The notes beneath the pieces were generated by a model. It was not told the origin of the DNA. It worked only from the letters and a program-made list of their open reading frames with translations, and searched no databases. A stretch of DNA of 64,000 nucleotides from positions 178,947 to 242,946 of the forward strand of contig NZ_JAFMPN010000003.1 of the NCBI RefSeq assembly GCF_017351175.1. The letters run 5' to 3'. The position numbers were made by a program, and so were the translations under genes. Source of the DNA: Desulfovibrio sp. Huiquan2017 (GTDB lineage: Bacteria; Desulfobacterota; Desulfovibrionia; Desulfovibrionales; Desulfovibrionaceae). Shown here piece by piece: positions 55,581 to 63,861 of the stretch (position 1 is its first letter; every line of letters begins with the position of its first letter).

Positions 55581-56620
55581 TCGACGACGCTCATGAGCTG
55601 TCGCGCGTCCTCGGCAGAGATGTCCTTCTGCAAAAACAGGTCAAAGAATTCGCGGCATTCCTGCTCCATGTCCCAACCGAAACGGCCCGGATACAAGATG
55701 TCGGCGACCCATTTCAGTCCCAATATCCGCATAAAGGACGGTGGACGGTCAAACCAGTTGAAGGGTGTCCGGGGGATAAGATAAACGCGGTGATTCTTGA
55801 CCGCCGGGATGCTTTTCCATCCGTCGGACGAATAAACCCTTTTATAAAAAGCGGGCTGTTCAACGAAAATGACCTCCGGCTGATAGGCTATCACCGTTTC
55901 GAGGGTCACCTTTTCCTTTCCATATCTGGTCAGGACGCCTTCGTGATGCACATTGATTCCGCCGGCAAGGGGGATAAGCTCGGCATGGATCGATGCCCCG
56001 CTCTCCGTCCGCAGTCCGTCATTGCCCTCCGCATAATAGACCTTCACCCGTTCTTCCGCGGGAATTGACGCAGTTGCCGCCTTTGCCTGGGCAAATGTTT
56101 TCCGGGTGTACTCGGCGAGCTCTCTTGCCCTGGATTCCTTGCCGAAAATAGTCCCCAGAAGTTCGAACGCCTCCGGATATTGATCCAATCTGTCGATGAC
56201 GATATTCGCCACCGGGATATGGAACTTTTGGAGAAAGGCTTCGAGCTTCCCGCTCAAGGGATTGGATTTCCGTCCTATGACAATATCCGGGTTGAGCGCG
56301 GCGAGCTTCTCCAGGTTGGGCGTCTTGCCTTGGCCGAAATATCCACCGATGACAGGCAGATTCAAGGTGTGTGCATCAAGATACTTGTCGCTCCCCTTCA
56401 AGGGGAAATTCAACCCGGCAAGAAGCGCCGGATCAAGCGCATAGACAAGCATGGTTTCAGGAGGCGAAGCGGCATACACCGTCTCTATCGTGTCCGGGAT
56501 CGTGACGGAACGACCCGTCATATCGGTGATCCGGCGAGCCCACGCCCCTTCGGCAAGCAACAGGACAGAGACGCAGGCCACGGCCGCAAATGCAATCAAT
56601 CTTCTCGGCATACCGGTCAT
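55577..56620 (-). CDS. Periplasmic iron-complex/cobalamin-type binding protein (FecB/BtuF fold)
   Basis: A 347-residue class III binding protein with an N-terminal signal peptide (about 1-27, ending EGAWA). The N-lobe has ITDMTGRSVTIPDTIETVYA, the linker helix is long, and the C-lobe contains VYYAEG, LIPLAGGINV, LETVIAYQPEVIFVE and AVKNHRVYLIP. I prefer ATG 56620 because GGGGAA lies 6 nt upstream; the longer frame starts with GTG 56623. The C-lobe resembles the tail of the radical SAM enzyme in the same operon. Ligand unknown. Confidence 0.88.
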   Translation of the reverse strand: MTGMPRRLIAFAAVACVSVLLLAEGAWARRITDMTGRSVTIPDTIETVYAASPPETMLVYALDPALLAGLNFPLKGSDKYLDAHTLNLPVIGGYFGQGKTPNLEKLAALNPDIVIGRKSNPLSGKLEAFLQKFHIPVANIVIDRLDQYPEAFELLGTIFGKESRARELAEYTRKTFAQAKAATASIPAEERVKVYYAEGNDGLRTESGASIHAELIPLAGGINVHHEGVLTRYGKEKVTLETVIAYQPEVIFVEQPAFYKRVYSSDGWKSIPAVKNHRVYLIPRTPFNWFDRPPSFMRILGLKWVADILYPGRFGWDMEQECREFFDLFLQKDISAEDARQLMSVVE

Positions 56621-56961
56621 CACGCGTTCCCCATGTTTGGAGTTTCATCGCCGGGCAACACTTGGCATACGCCTCTCAGGCCTATGTGGTATGCCCTGCC
56701 TTCCATTCCGCCAATTCCGTCACGGCGTTGACTGTTTCCGTGATACAAAATCGAGATCCGCCGCAGGCTGGAAACGGTATTTCCCGACGCCCGACCGGAC
56801 ATCGCAAAGCCGCAAGGCCCTGCAAGCCCGGCCGCATGGGGAAAGCGGGCAACCGGGGTCACCCACTTTTCCCGCGGCATGCGGGCACGACCCGGGGGCA
56901 GGTACGCCCCTGCTCATGAGCAGAACACGGGATTGCCGCCACGGCCCGCCCAGCTCCGGCG
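56621..56961. other. Region between the outer-membrane channel gene and the binding-protein gene
   Basis: About 340 nt. It contains a stem-loop ggcatac/gtatgcc (56664-56670 with 56689-56695), and a perfect 14-bp palindrome ctgctcatgagcag (56910-56923). No complete riboswitch could be recognised. The outer-membrane gene and the import genes are co-oriented, so one transcript is possible, but a separate promoter here would also fit. Confidence 0.45.
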
Positions 56962-58005
56962 TCAGAAAGTGAACCCGAGACGGGTGACGATCTGATAATC
57001 CTCACCAAGCCCATAGCGACTGTTCTTCTCGGGACTGCCGGAATACCCGTTGAGGTCCCGGAAAACGACCAAGGGCACTCCCACGGACAAATTGCTGTTT
57101 TCGGATATCTTCCAATGCACGCCGGGCGTGATGTAAATGGTGTGGCCCCCCGAGGCATTGTCGGGCGAGCCGTCATACCAATGGCGCTGCTGGTCCACTC
57201 CGTTGAGTTCCAGCTCCACATCGAAGTACTTGTTCAGGGCGTATCCGTATCCCAGGTCATATTTGAACTGGTTGCCCATACGGGAATTATGGGAGCCCTC
57301 GCCCGTGACGGTATACATCATATGCGCATCCACCCGGGACCGGCCAAAAAACTTGGTGGCTCCCAACTCGAATTTAGGGTCCCAAGATCCGGTTCCGAGC
57401 TGTCCGGCTGGGCCGATATATTCGTGGGTCTTGGAGTAAGGCAAACCGTTCTTATGGTCGGCATCGCCGGTGGGCAGCTTGAGGCCCGCGCCAAAGGCGA
57501 GATTCAACCAATCCCCGCTCCGTTGGGTCATCAGTGCGTACCGTCCCATGACCACCACGTCCCCCAGGCCGGAGACATTATCCGTATCCCACGGTTTCGA
57601 AAGGTTGCCCGGCTTGCGTTTGACCTGTTTATCCCAATACGGAACCATGACGCGCGCTTCGAAATCTTCGAAAAGACCGGCCTTGGCCGTAAACTGCAAA
57701 GATTGATTCAGACGGTCGTACTTGCCGCCGTAATCACCGTTCTTTTTCGTGCTGCCGTTATACAGCGAATCCTTATGTACATAGCGGTACTTGACGTTGG
57801 TCACGATCTTCCCCTTGGGAAGCACCATGCCGTTGGACATGTTCACCAGGCCTATACACTTTGGTCCTTTGTTGGAAGATTTTGCGACCGCCTTCTGTCC
57901 TGATTCAATACCATCTTTTGCAGCGGACTCCGCATATACCTGATGCAGCCCCCCGACCAACATCAGCCAAGCACAGACAACAAACACCAACACACTCTTT
58001 TTCAA
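56962..58005 (-). CDS. Outer-membrane beta-barrel protein (MetA-type phenol-degradation family)
   Basis: A 347-residue protein with a signal peptide of about 25 residues (ending VYA). The remainder is rich in alternating aromatic beta-strands and ends in GFTF, the C-terminal Phe needed for outer-membrane insertion. Segments such as VMVPYWDKQVK, GLGDVVVMGRYAL and GVGLKLPTGDADHK-like strands match the MetA_phenol_deg family (Pfam class known as outer-membrane transport or porin-like). The start is TTG 58005, with AGAGG 7 nt upstream. It is the first gene of the cluster and may be the outer-membrane route for the imported ligand. Confidence 0.8.
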   Translation of the reverse strand: MKKSVLVFVVCAWLMLVGGLHQVYAESAAKDGIESGQKAVAKSSNKGPKCIGLVNMSNGMVLPKGKIVTNVKYRYVHKDSLYNGSTKKNGDYGGKYDRLNQSLQFTAKAGLFEDFEARVMVPYWDKQVKRKPGNLSKPWDTDNVSGLGDVVVMGRYALMTQRSGDWLNLAFGAGLKLPTGDADHKNGLPYSKTHEYIGPAGQLGTGSWDPKFELGATKFFGRSRVDAHMMYTVTGEGSHNSRMGNQFKYDLGYGYALNKYFDVELELNGVDQQRHWYDGSPDNASGGHTIYITPGVHWKISENSNLSVGVPLVVFRDLNGYSGSPEKNSRYGLGEDYQIVTRLGFTF

Positions 58006-58155
58006 AACGACCTCTCATGATTCGCGCCATCAGCCGGACGACTATCCGGGATCAGCTTGTTACACCCTCAAATAGCATAAAATTGCATTAACACCTTACC
58101 ATCCATGGTGGACAAGAAAACCATTCAACCATCAATACCATCGTCTCCTGATCAA

Positions 58156-58169
58156 AATAGTATTTACTA
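58156..58169 (-). promoter_or_regulatory. Palindrome upstream of the outer-membrane channel gene
   Basis: ATAGTA-TT-TACTAT is perfectly symmetric and lies about 150 nt before the TTG start, in an AT-rich patch that could hold the cluster promoter. It shares the half-site AAATAG with the palindrome at 12695-12708. Confidence 0.4.
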
Positions 58170-58350
58170 TATGCAACAAAAAACGATTACTCTTTTACAA
58201 CAGGCTACATACGCAAGGGCTTACTTTCCGACAACCGAGTCACGGGTTTAGCTATATTCGTGTCGCAACCGTGAAGGCAGGATCAGAAGTGGGTCTAAGA
58301 AACAGGCCCACAGTTTAAGGTGGACACAAGAAACTCGACGGAGGCTTTTG

Positions 58351-58446
58351 ATGTCCAAGAAACGGGAAGGATTTACAGTTGAATTCAAGCCCCGTGTAGC
58401 CCTCGACGCCTTGACTGGTGAGCGCACGCTTTCCGACAAAATCTAA
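58351..58446 (+). pseudogene. IS3-family transposase OrfA fragment
   Basis: A 31-codon remnant starting MSKKREGFTVEFKPRVALDA, continuing LTGERTLSDKI and ending at a stop. It matches the N-terminus of IS3-type OrfA HTH transposases. Upstream (about 58300-58340) lies GTGGGTCTAAG and a TGGACAC motif typical of these ends. No OrfB or intact inverted repeats remain, so it is a decayed insertion. Confidence 0.75.
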
Positions 58447-59265
58447 GCGATGAACAAAGGCCTGAAGCCGTCGATAAGGAGCATCCGTTGCTCAGTGGTC
58501 CAACAGTGGCCCCTGCTCTGCAGGACGCAGAGTAAAAGCGCTCTGTTCTTCGGTGTACCTCTAATTTTTCACGACGAAATTCTCCGAGTTTCTGATAGTC
58601 GATTTCGCTGGGAAACCCACATTTTGTTTGGACCGAATTCACCGGAGAACGTCATTTTGCCGAAGGTACGCTTGGGCTGGATTGGTCTGGGCGAATCCGC
58701 AGTCCTGCGCACCGCCACACCGGAGACATCATCTAATAGCTTATTTTAAATATAATATTTCATCTCACTAAAGGCGTTAATATTTTATTCTTGCAATAAT
58801 AAATTATTAGCACTAACACAATATTATACGTCGGTGAGAAGGCAAACGCGCCAGTTCCCGTATAAAGATGAAGGAGGTTTCCCCGACAGGCGGTTTTAAT
58901 TTTGCGTGAAAGCTGAAGACCAACTCGTTGTCCGGACAACATGTGTAATTTATGGTCGAAAATAGAGCTTACACCGAATTTCACGGATGGTTTTCCAGCA
59001 AAGCGGGCAGCGCATGTGGTGAATCTTTCCATGCACGCTTTTGTGGAAGCGGAACCAATCGCATCCCCTGTCCCGTCCAATCAAGCAAATCACGAAGATA
59101 CAATATCAACAGAGCCGTAATAACGGATAAACAGAGGATTCCCGATATGCGCATAATACATTGGAACCGGCGGCCATCGGCATGATGCTCCGCAGGGCCT
59201 CTGGCCGGATAATGGCGAAACGGTAGGTTGACAGAAAAAATTCTAAAATTCTGAAAAGGGAAATT

Positions 59266-60468
59266 ATGCAAGCTATAGTAGCGTTTTTTATTCTTGCCGC
59301 TCTTTATGCGGTCGGCGATTTCGTGGGAACGAGGACAAAAGCATGGATTCCGTCGGTTTTTGTGGTGGCATGCCTGTTCCTGGTCGGGTACTGGACCTTC
59401 TTCCCGGAAAACATTGTGGCGCTTGCCGGCATGGGAGCCCCGCTGGGCGGAATGTTGGCGATTCTGTTCTGCATTACCCATATGGGCACCATCATCAGTG
59501 TCAAGGAACTGATGGGCCAGTGGAAAATTATTGTCATCACGCTGGTCGGCCTCACCGGAATGATCCTGTTCTGCTTGCTTATTTGTATCCCCCTGGTCGG
59601 GAAAGACTATGTCATCGCCGGACTGCCTCCGCTGTCGGGCGGAATCGTCGCCGCAGTCATGGTGCAGCAGGCGGCGGCGTTGAAAGGGCTGGAAACAGCA
59701 TCCGTCCTCGCCATCTGCATGTATGTGATCCAGGGGTTTGCGGGCTATCCGCTGACCGCCATATTGCTGAAGAAGGAAGGGAAAAAGTTGCTTAAGGCGT
59801 ACCGCGACGGATCCGCCGCCGCTGTACAGAGCGTGAACGTGGAGGGAAACAACGGCAAGCTGGCGACGGAAGAAAAGCCCCGCAAAAAGCTGATTCCCGC
59901 CGTTCCGGACAAGTACAATTCCACAGCGGTTATTCTTGCCAAGCTCTCTTCGGTCGGCGTTTTGTCCTATCTGATTCAGACGTGGTCCGGTGGAGTGCTG
60001 AACATAGCGGTCGTAGCCCTGGTTCTCAGCATCATCGCTACGGAGCTGGGCTATCTGGACAAAGACTCCCTGCATAAAGCCGGTTCATTTGGATTCCTGA
60101 TGTTTGTCCTGATGATATTTGTGTTTTCCGGCCTTGCGAAGGCAACACCCGCCATGCTCGGCAGCATCGTGCTTCCGCTTGTCACGATCATCCTGGTCGG
60201 TGTGACTGGAATGTCGATTTTTGCCCTGATTGCCGGGAAAATACTGCACATCAGCCCATATATGGCCGTCTCCACCTCGCTGACCTCCCTTTATGGCTTC
60301 CCGCCCAACTACGTCCTGACCGAAGAAGCCGCCAAGGCGCTGGCGGAAACGCCCGAAGAAAAGCAGTACCTGATGGACGCCATGTTGCCGCAAATGATTG
60401 TGGGCGGATTCGTAACCGTTACGATCACCTCCGTTATCGTCGCCGGAATATTCATCAATCTCTTGTAA
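59266..60468 (+). CDS. Multi-pass membrane transporter-like protein linked to an amidohydrolase
   Basis: A 400-residue hydrophobic protein with about ten predicted helices and one charged cytoplasmic loop (about 170-210, rich in Lys and Glu). I do not recognise the family with confidence. It starts with an N-terminal helix (MQAIVAFFILAALYAVGDFV) without a cleavage site. It lies 42 nt before an M20D amidohydrolase gene on the same strand, so it may import the N-acyl amino acid, peptide or hippurate-like substrate. GC is lower than in the left part of the window. Confidence 0.65.
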   Translation: MQAIVAFFILAALYAVGDFVGTRTKAWIPSVFVVACLFLVGYWTFFPENIVALAGMGAPLGGMLAILFCITHMGTIISVKELMGQWKIIVITLVGLTGMILFCLLICIPLVGKDYVIAGLPPLSGGIVAAVMVQQAAALKGLETASVLAICMYVIQGFAGYPLTAILLKKEGKKLLKAYRDGSAAAVQSVNVEGNNGKLATEEKPRKKLIPAVPDKYNSTAVILAKLSSVGVLSYLIQTWSGGVLNIAVVALVLSIIATELGYLDKDSLHKAGSFGFLMFVLMIFVFSGLAKATPAMLGSIVLPLVTIILVGVTGMSIFALIAGKILHISPYMAVSTSLTSLYGFPPNYVLTEEAAKALAETPEEKQYLMDAMLPQMIVGGFVTVTITSVIVAGIFINLL

Positions 60469-60510
60469 TATGAACAGTGTATTCGGATAAACGAAAAGGA
60501 GCCAAGAATA

Positions 60511-61683
60511 ATGTCAATTAGCAATCTGGCCGAACAGTATGACTCTTATATTATTGAAAAAAGAAGATATTACCATCAACACCCGGAATTGAGTTGGAAG
60601 GAGGATAAAACCTCGGACGCCATTCAGTCCGACCTGGAGGCCCTGGGCATCGAAACCAAAAGGTTCAGCGGTAAAACGGGTGTTCTCGGTGAGATCCGGG
60701 GAAGCAAACCGGGAAAAACAGTCATGCTGCGAGCGGATATCGACGCACTGCCTATTGAAGAACATGCGGATGTGCCCTTCCGCTCACAAAATCCGGGCGT
60801 GATGCACGCGTGTGGTCATGACTGCCATATCGCCATGCTGCTCGGCGCGGCGAAAATTCTTTCGGACATCCGTCAGGACCTGTGCGGAACCGTGAAACTG
60901 CTTTTCCAGGCTGCGGAAGAAACCTGCCACGGTGCGGAATATTATGTGAAAGAAGGCCTGCTCGACGGAGTGGATGCCATCATGGGAATGCACATCTGGG
61001 GAACGTTGGATGCGCCGAAGATCAATGTAGAGGCAGGCCGCCGCATGGCTTCCTGCGATAATTTCAAAATCACGGTACGGGGCAAAGCCTGTCATGGCTC
61101 CGCCCCCCATATGGGAACGGATGCGATTACCGCCGCCGCCGCTGTAATCAACAACCTGCAGACGTTTGTCAGCCGCCGCAACAACCCGCTTAATCCTCTG
61201 GTCATCAGCATTGGGACCATCCACGGCGGCAATGTCTTTAATATCATTGCCGACAAGGTCGAAATGGAAGGAACTATCCGGACATTCTCCAGAGAGCTTC
61301 GGAAGGACATCGAAAGCATTATGCGGGATATGATCGAAAACACGGCGAAGGGCTACGGAGCCGAGGCCAGTCTGGAATACTGGCAGTTTCCTGGTCCCGT
61401 CATCAACGAACACGACGATCTGAACCGCATAGCCAAGAACGCCGTCGTGAAGCTCTACGGAGAAGAGAGTCTGGCTCCTTTGGAGATGATGACCGGTTCG
61501 GAGGACTTCGCGTACTTCATGGAAAAGATACCGGGCATCTATGCGTTTATCGGCGCAATCAACCCTGAAATTGGCGCAGTTTACGGCAACCACAGCGATA
61601 AATTCAAGATAGATGAATGCGCGCTGCACCGTGGCTCTGCGTTTTACGCACAGTTTGCGAAGGATTACCTGCAGGACGACTGA
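60511..61683 (+). CDS. M20D-family amidohydrolase (N-acyl-amino acid/hippurate hydrolase type)
   Basis: A 390-residue metallo-amidohydrolase that hydrolyses N-acyl or N-aroyl amino acids. The metal centre is seen in HACGHDCH (C101, H103), AAEETCHGAEYY with E136/E137, and MGMHIWG with H161. The dimerisation domain contains NVEAGRRMASCDNFKITVRG, in family order. An AAGGAG site precedes the ATG. It is paired with an upstream membrane protein, so the two form a small uptake-and-hydrolysis unit. The true substrate is undetermined. Confidence 0.9.
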   Translation: MSISNLAEQYDSYIIEKRRYYHQHPELSWKEDKTSDAIQSDLEALGIETKRFSGKTGVLGEIRGSKPGKTVMLRADIDALPIEEHADVPFRSQNPGVMHACGHDCHIAMLLGAAKILSDIRQDLCGTVKLLFQAAEETCHGAEYYVKEGLLDGVDAIMGMHIWGTLDAPKINVEAGRRMASCDNFKITVRGKACHGSAPHMGTDAITAAAAVINNLQTFVSRRNNPLNPLVISIGTIHGGNVFNIIADKVEMEGTIRTFSRELRKDIESIMRDMIENTAKGYGAEASLEYWQFPGPVINEHDDLNRIAKNAVVKLYGEESLAPLEMMTGSEDFAYFMEKIPGIYAFIGAINPEIGAVYGNHSDKFKIDECALHRGSAFYAQFAKDYLQDD

Positions 61684-61755
61684 GAGGTCGGAAGTAGGTT
61701 GCAAGCCTGAGGATGGAGCCGCCTTGTCGGCCCAACCATGAAGGACAAGTTTACC

Positions 61756-61790
61756 AAGTGCGCCGCTTGACCCCGTCAAGCGGCGTACTT
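61756..61790 (+). terminator. Hairpin after the amidohydrolase gene
   Basis: cgccgcttgac (61761-61771) and gtcaagcggcg (61775-61785) form an 11-bp perfect stem with outer partial pairing. The downstream T content is modest, so termination is likely but not certain. Confidence 0.55.
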
Positions 61791-61927
61791 CGTTAAATTG
61801 TCCGTCCCGCAGAAGACCAATGAAACGGCCCGTCGGAAGCGACGGGCGCATAGCCGACATATTCCCGAAATCCGCCATCAGGCACCCAAAAAGGTTCCAA
61901 GCATTCACGAACCCCTTAACTCTCTTG

Positions 61928-61978
61928 TGGTGGAGCTGGAGGGAATCCAACCCACGACATCTTGAATGCCATGCCTGA
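61928..61978 (-). repeat. tmRNA-like 3' end, copy 1 (degenerate)
   Basis: Beginning tggtggagctggagggaatc, this 51-nt stretch is, read on the minus strand, the T-arm, acceptor and CCA end of a tmRNA-like molecule (GTGGGTTGGATTCCCTCCAG, then CTCCACCA). It differs from copy 3 by at least two substitutions and has no adjacent terminator. Confidence 0.6.
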
Positions 61979-62240
61979 GAGCAACCACCGAGACTTGCCC
62001 TGCGCGTCAATTCGATCCCTTTTCCCCTTGTGTTTCCGGCCAGCTCGAGCAATAATTCTGAGCGGTACGCCGTAGACGCCTTCACGTGCCCCCCCACTCT
62101 TTCAGTTCCCCTTTTTGTCCCCCCCCCCGCGACGTTTATTCCCAATTTCCCATTGCGCCTCAAGGCAAGACTTGAGACGAGCGGTCTTGCGTTCGAAGCT
62201 CCAACTATTTGAAAAAATCAAAACAGGAGTTCATCCAACG

Positions 62241-62783
62241 ATGACAGGATATATTGTACTTACCGGAGGTCCCGGCTCTGGAAAAAGCACTGTTCTCGAG
62301 GCATTGCGACAATTCGGTTATAAGTGCTCGGAAGAAAAAGGCCGAGAAATCATACAACAAGAACTCAAACGGTCGGGGCATGCCCTGCCCTGGCAAGACA
62401 AACTGGCATTCCGGGACAAAATGTTGAATGCGGAACTCCGGGCTTATAAATCCTTTCAACACCGCGCTGGACTTACTTTTTTCGATCGGGGACTCATAGA
62501 CATTTATGGGTATTCGCTTCTCGAAGGCATCGAAATCACCGACGCGCTACTCGCTTGTTGTTCCTCACATCGCTACCATAGCGTGTTCATTTTCCCACCA
62601 TGGAGGGGAATTTATACAAACGACGCAGAACGCAAACAGGACTTTGCCGAAGCGCAACGAACATACGAATCCATGCAGAAGGCTTATCACCATTTCGGGT
62701 ATACTTTGACTCAGGTTCCATTCTCCCCCGTTGCGGAAAGAGTCCAGTTCATTTTGCGTAAATTAGGCAAAAAACAACTATAA
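62241..62783 (+). CDS. Small AAA/P-loop ATPase (AAA_28-like)
   Basis: A 180-residue P-loop protein. Walker A is LTGGPGSGKST at residues 7-17, followed by LRQFGYKCSEEKGREII. A later hydrophobic strand reads GLTFFDRGLIDIYGY, which carries the Walker B-like Asp. It resembles AAA_28/kinase-like proteins of unknown role. ATG 62241 follows CAGGAG; the longer frame begins in low-complexity sequence. It sits between tmRNA-like repeat copies 1 and 2 in accessory DNA. No partner gene is evident. Confidence 0.75.
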   Translation: MTGYIVLTGGPGSGKSTVLEALRQFGYKCSEEKGREIIQQELKRSGHALPWQDKLAFRDKMLNAELRAYKSFQHRAGLTFFDRGLIDIYGYSLLEGIEITDALLACCSSHRYHSVFIFPPWRGIYTNDAERKQDFAEAQRTYESMQKAYHHFGYTLTQVPFSPVAERVQFILRKLGKKQL

Positions 62784-62903
62784 CAAACTCCGCCGCCGGC
62801 CAAATGAGCTTTACAGGAACGATTTCTGCAGTCTTTTATTCGACAATCCCAGATGAATAGCTTTGGAATCTTACTGATATCCTTCGTACGTTCTTTATAT
62901 ATT

Positions 62904-62942
62904 CCACGGAAAAGGCTTAGAAGGAAAACCTTCTAAGTCTTT
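62904..62942 (-). terminator. Terminator beside tmRNA-like repeat copy 2
   Basis: A 14-bp stem (aaaggcttagaagg at 62911-62924 with ccttctaagtcttt at 62929-62942, one G-U pair) has an AAAA loop. On the minus strand it ends in TTTT, as expected downstream of an RNA gene read leftward. Confidence 0.75.
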
Positions 62943-62950
62943 AAATTCAT

Positions 62951-62996
62951 TGGTGGAGCTGGAGGGGATTGCCCCTACGACCTCTTGAATGCCATA
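62951..62996 (-). repeat. tmRNA-like 3' end, copy 2 (degenerate)
   Basis: Read on the minus strand it ends in AGCTCCACCA, but the T-loop is changed (it reads GGGGCAATCCCC instead of GGGTTCGATTCCC). It shares with copy 3 about 100 nt including the terminator at 62911. Confidence 0.65.
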
Positions 62997-63019
62997 CCAC
63001 AGAGGCGTGTTGGCAATGC

Positions 63020-63721
63020 TTAGATCAACCTTGCACCACCATCAACCACCAAGGTGGTACCCGTGACATATTGATTCGTCATCAAATAGATATAGGCTTC
63101 AGCCACTTCGGCAGCCGACGCAACCCTCCCAGAAGGGAACTGGCTGGCATAGTGTTCCACCTCCTGAGGTTTTGGCGCAATGAATCCCGGGCTAACGGCA
63201 TTAACCCGAATTGGAGCCATCTCTACGGCCAAGGTTCTACAGAGGGTTTCTGTAGCACTATTTAGCACGGCCATGATTGAATTATTTTCATACACCTTTT
63301 CGCCGGCAATACCGGTCGTAAGAAGAATGGACCCACCTGGGCGAATACGACCTTGCACCTTCTGAATAAGTCGACATTGGCCCCAAAACCTCGTTTCAAA
63401 TGCTTTTCGAGCTTGCTCCAAGTCGGTTTCAACAAAGGACGCCGGGGTGATTGTCGGTCGGGTGGTCATAACAAGATGGTCAATTTCTTTGATCTCTTGC
63501 AATACATGATCAAAGCCAGTTTCCGAGGTCACATCCAACGAAAAGGTCTCTATTTCAGGACCAACCTTAGCCACCAGCTCTTCATGCTTTTCGGCTGCAG
63601 CCCTGGAGGCGATGACAATTTGAGCTCCGCACCCATGCGCCATCGTGGCAACGGCAAGTCCAAGGCCCGCACTTCCCCCCACAAAAAGTATTTTTTTATT
63701 TCTCAATTGGTTTGACATCAT
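63020..63721 (-). CDS. Short-chain dehydrogenase/reductase-like protein lacking Tyr/Lys
   Basis: A 233-residue Rossmann-fold protein. The cofactor motif is VGGSAGLGLA (near residues 14-23), with LTTGIAG and RVNAVSPGFIAP at the usual places and VDGG near the C-terminus. At the position of YxxxK the sequence is NSIMAVLNSA, so both catalytic residues are absent (Tyr replaced by Met, Lys by Asn). It may not be an oxidoreductase. It lies between repeat copies 2 and 3, on the minus strand. The start at 63721 has no clear Shine-Dalgarno. Confidence 0.75.
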   Translation of the reverse strand: MMSNQLRNKKILFVGGSAGLGLAVATMAHGCGAQIVIASRAAAEKHEELVAKVGPEIETFSLDVTSETGFDHVLQEIKEIDHLVMTTRPTITPASFVETDLEQARKAFETRFWGQCRLIQKVQGRIRPGGSILLTTGIAGEKVYENNSIMAVLNSATETLCRTLAVEMAPIRVNAVSPGFIAPKPQEVEHYASQFPSGRVASAAEVAEAYIYLMTNQYVTGTTLVVDGGARLI

Positions 63722-63814
63722 TCCTCAATGGATAAACGATTGCTAATCAAAATCAAACAAGTAAATTCTACAATTAGAACAGCTGGTTGGGAATGTATAT
63801 TCTTTTGTATATCC

Positions 63815-63853
63815 CACGAAAAAAGGCTTAGAAGGAAAACCTTCTAAGCCTTT
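63815..63853 (-). terminator. Terminator beside tmRNA-like repeat copy 3
   Basis: A 14-bp perfect stem (aaaggcttagaagg at 63822-63835 with its complement at 63840-63853) has an AAAA loop. On the minus strand it is followed by a T-rich run. It lies 8 nt from the CCA end of copy 3. Confidence 0.85.
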
Positions 63854-63861
63854 ATAATCAT

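Larger units (their letters stand above)
58006..59265. other. Long AT-rich intergenic region with IS remnant
   Basis: About 1.26 kb between the radical SAM cluster and the transporter gene. It contains a palindrome at 58156-58169 (ATAGTA-TT-TACTAT) near the outer-membrane gene start, an IS3-type OrfA fragment at 58351-58446, and AT-rich filler beyond it. Short reading frames on both strands show no conserved features. Confidence 0.6.
61684..62240. other. Spacer with hairpins and first tmRNA-like repeat
   Basis: About 560 nt without a supported gene. It contains an 11-bp hairpin with a CCC loop (61761-61785), a second hairpin gcccgtcg-GAAG-cgacgggc (61828-61847), and copy 1 of the tmRNA-like 3' end (61928-61978). 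From 62080 the sequence has C-rich tracts before the ATPase gene. Confidence 0.6.

Noticed and set aside
56621..56961. Cobalamin or molybdenum-cofactor riboswitch upstream of the importer
   Set aside because: Stems are present, but neither the B12 box nor the Moco core could be recognised on the minus strand.
58385..58642. Minus-strand ORF in the IS remnant region
   Set aside because: No family resemblance and it overlaps the OrfA fragment; composition looks random.
58760..59080. Minus-strand 106-aa ORF
   Set aside because: No ribosome site and no conserved feature; AT-rich end translates to random hydrophobics.
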